Below are positions 62,328 to 64,000 of a DNA stretch of 64,000 bases, piece after piece. The stretch is from Gordonia terrae. GTDB taxonomy: Bacteria > Actinomycetota > Actinomycetes > Mycobacteriales > Mycobacteriaceae. The notes beneath the pieces were generated by a model. The model did not search any database. It had not been told where the DNA came from and was given only the letters and a program-made list of their open reading frames with translations. The stretch is from assembly GCF_001698225.1 (NCBI RefSeq), contig NZ_CP016594.1:4650001-4714000 (forward strand), given 5' to 3'. The translations under genes were made by a program, and so were the position numbers. How positions within the stretch are numbered: the stretch's first letter is position 1; each line of letters opens with the position of its first letter.

Positions 62328-63119
62328 ATGACGGACAAGCGTGTCGACGGCAAGATCGCCGTCGTCATCGGCGGCGGCTCGGGCATCGGCGAAGCCGCGG
62401 CCCGGACCCTGGCCGTCCACGGTGCAGCGGTGACCGTGGCCGACGTGAATCTCGAAGCGGCCGAGGCTGTTGCCGCAGACCTCGGCGGTAGCGCACAGGC
62501 GCGGTGGGTCGACGTGACCGACGAGGAGTCGGTGGCCGCGCTCTTCACCGGGCTGACGGACGACCTCGGCGGTGTGGACATCGCGGTGAACTGCGCCGGG
62601 TTGAACATCCCGGGGTTCATCGTCGACCTCGACGCGCAGCAGTGGCAGACGACCATCGAGTTGTGCCTCACCGGTTCGTTCCTGGTGACCAAGCACGCGG
62701 GACGAACGTTGAACGACGGCGGATCGCTCATCGGCATTGCCTCTCTCAACGCCCGCCAGCCTGCGGCCGGCTTCGCGGGCTACTGCGCGGCCAAGGCGGG
62801 CATGGTGATGCTCGCCGAGGTCGCCGCACTCGAGCTGGCCCCGCGCGGCATCCGGGTCAACTCGATCTCCCCGGGACTCGTGGACACCCCGCTGGTGCAC
62901 ACCCTCACCTCGATCCCGGTCATCCAGGACGACTTCACCGAGAACACCCCGCTCGGGCGGAACGGCCGGCCGGACGAGATCGCCGACGCGGTCCTCTATC
63001 TCGCCTCCGACGACTCGCGGTGGGTCACCGGGGAGACGATCAACATCAACGGTGGTGCGCACCTGCGCCGGTATCCCGATGTGATGCGCCACCTCGCCGA
63101 CCTGGCGGCTGCCGAATGA
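62328..63119 (+). CDS. Short-chain dehydrogenase/reductase
   Basis: A 263-residue classical SDR: cofactor site IGGGSGIGEAAAR, NCAGLN, catalytic serine in IASLNA and YCAAK for the Tyr/Lys pair, ending NINGGAHLRRYPDV. The ATG at 62328, preceded by GAGGGAGAG, is 32 bases after the ThDP enzyme. Its stop overlaps the next gene (ATGA). It would interconvert a hydroxy and a keto group on the pathway intermediate. Confidence 0.88.
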   Translation: MTDKRVDGKIAVVIGGGSGIGEAAARTLAVHGAAVTVADVNLEAAEAVAADLGGSAQARWVDVTDEESVAALFTGLTDDLGGVDIAVNCAGLNIPGFIVDLDAQQWQTTIELCLTGSFLVTKHAGRTLNDGGSLIGIASLNARQPAAGFAGYCAAKAGMVMLAEVAALELAPRGIRVNSISPGLVDTPLVHTLTSIPVIQDDFTENTPLGRNGRPDEIADAVLYLASDDSRWVTGETININGGAHLRRYPDVMRHLADLAAAE

Positions 63120-64000
63120 CGACGCCGACCGACTACCGTCTGGCCGAGCAGACCCGGCTCCGCGCACGCCTCGACGGAGACGCCCCGGCGCTGTCGGGGG
63201 CCGGGGTGCAGCTCACCTACCGGCAGCTCGACGACCGCGCCAACCGTCTGGCGAACGTGTTGCGCGACCGCGGTATCCGAGCCGGCGATCGGATCGCCGT
63301 GTTGGGGAAGAGCTCTCCGGAGATCATCGAGACGGTACTCGCCGCCGCGAAGATCGGCGCGGTCACCGTGCCGCTGAACTGGCGGCTCTCGGTCCGCGAG
63401 CTCGGCGAGGTCGTCGACGACGCACGGGCACGTCTTATCGTCTGCCACCGCGACTTTCTCGATGCGGTGACGGAGATCCTCTCCGGTGCAGACACTGTCA
63501 TGGAACCGATCGCGTTCGGCGATCCACGACAACCGCTCTCGTACGAACAGTTGCTGGCGACGTCGTCCCCGGATGATCCGGGCCACGTCGGCGACGCCGA
63601 CGACGTGGTCCTCCAGCTCTACACCTCGGGTACCACCGGCCGGCCCAAGGGCGTGCTCACCTCCAACACCAACCTGGGCGCCTGCACGCAGGCCGGCGGG
63701 CCGTGGGGGTTCGACGACTCGTCGGTCAGCCTCTGCGCCATGCCTCTCTTCCACATCGGCGGACTGGGCTGGGCGCTGGTGGGGCTGGCCAACGGCGCAC
63801 ACAACGTGGTCATCGCCGACTTCACCCCGGATTCGCTCCTGGACACCCTTGTCCGGGAACGCATCACGAACGTCTTCCTGGTACCGACCGTCATCGGCAT
63901 GCTCGTGGACGTACCGGGCGCCGACCAGGCCGATGTCGGGGCATTGCGGTCGATCGCGTACGGGTCCGCGCCGATCACCCCCGCCCTCCTGCGCCGGACG
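63116..64000 (+). CDS. AMP-dependent acyl-CoA synthetase, N-terminal part (runs off the window)
   Basis: The first 295 codons of an adenylating enzyme. YTSGTTGRPKGVL is the P-loop-like A3 motif, and MPLFHIGGLGWALVGL and IAYGSAPITPALLRR follow in the usual order. The C-terminal lid is outside the window. It is coupled to the SDR by ATGA. It should activate an organic acid to its CoA ester, which supports a CoA-based role for this operon. The synthetase tail at base 1 is a different gene. Confidence 0.92.
   Translation, partial: MTTPTDYRLAEQTRLRARLDGDAPALSGAGVQLTYRQLDDRANRLANVLRDRGIRAGDRIAVLGKSSPEIIETVLAAAKIGAVTVPLNWRLSVRELGEVVDDARARLIVCHRDFLDAVTEILSGADTVMEPIAFGDPRQPLSYEQLLATSSPDDPGHVGDADDVVLQLYTSGTTGRPKGVLTSNTNLGACTQAGGPWGFDDSSVSLCAMPLFHIGGLGWALVGLANGAHNVVIADFTPDSLLDTLVRERITNVFLVPTVIGMLVDVPGADQADVGALRSIAYGSAPITPALLRRT

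Overview
The window reads as chromosomal DNA of a high-GC, mycolic-acid-type actinobacterium, most likely a Gordonia or a close relative. This rests on strongly GC-biased third codon positions, many GTG starts, frequent 4-nt ATGA/GTGA gene overlaps, and a gene order that I recognise from Mycobacterium: tilS-hpt-ftsH-folE-folP-folB-folK-DUF3180-DUF6779-DUF2520-panC-panD-coaX-lysS, with dacB, a zinc metalloprotease and ppa beyond it. SAM-IV riboswitches, FprA and NDMA-dependent alcohol dehydrogenases also fit this group. The genus is inferred from memory of such genomes, not from a search.

Region 1 (1-10.4 kb): the tail of an acyl-CoA synthetase, lysS, then an accessory block that separates lysS from coaX. 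The block holds a Cys-less rhodanese with a Cys-rich leader peptide, a divergent monooxygenase/TetR pair with twin operators, a hydrolase, a decayed TetR copy, a secreted beta-propeller protein and an intact TetR. The pantothenate/CoA genes (DUF2520, panC, panD, coaX) follow on the minus strand. Region 2 (10.4-25.4 kb): a plus-strand Ser/Thr kinase, then on the minus strand membrane proteins, folate genes, ftsH, hpt, tilS, the metalloprotease and dacB. One secreted-protein gene and ppa are on the plus strand.

Region 3 (25.5-43.4 kb) is the main accessory island. It contains a ribose-type ABC importer with an NDMA-type alcohol dehydrogenase and an aldehyde dehydrogenase, an acyl-CoA dehydrogenase, two distinct CoA-transferases, a MaoC hydratase, a short-chain dehydrogenase, glycerate kinase, a sugar-isomerase-like TIM barrel, a DUF993 aldolase-like protein and a LacI regulator. 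Six copies of one CGCTTTCT-containing operator sit at the promoters of all its transcription units. Together this looks like one LacI regulon for a sugar alcohol or sugar acid that is oxidised, converted to a CoA thioester and cut to glycerate. I do not recognise it as a described pathway.

Region 4 (43.4-55.4 kb): a SAM-IV riboswitch drives a cysteine-desulfurase-like enzyme and an orphan luciferase-fold fragment. An isochorismate synthase with an iron box diverges from it. Then come metZ with a rhodanese, a ferric-siderophore binding lipoprotein, fprA, a secreted protein and a siderophore permease/ATPase operon with a second iron box. The theme is sulphur and iron. Region 5 (55.4-64 kb): a ClC antiporter, a two-module Lrp/AsnC regulator divergent from a drug-efflux-type MFS transporter, and an IclR regulator divergent from an operon of a ThDP enzyme, a short-chain dehydrogenase and an acyl-CoA synthetase that runs off the end.

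I saw no tRNA, rRNA, CRISPR array, insertion sequence or replication origin. The stretches over 300 bases without a gene are 9990-10414 and 20207-20538; both are described at the sites they contain.
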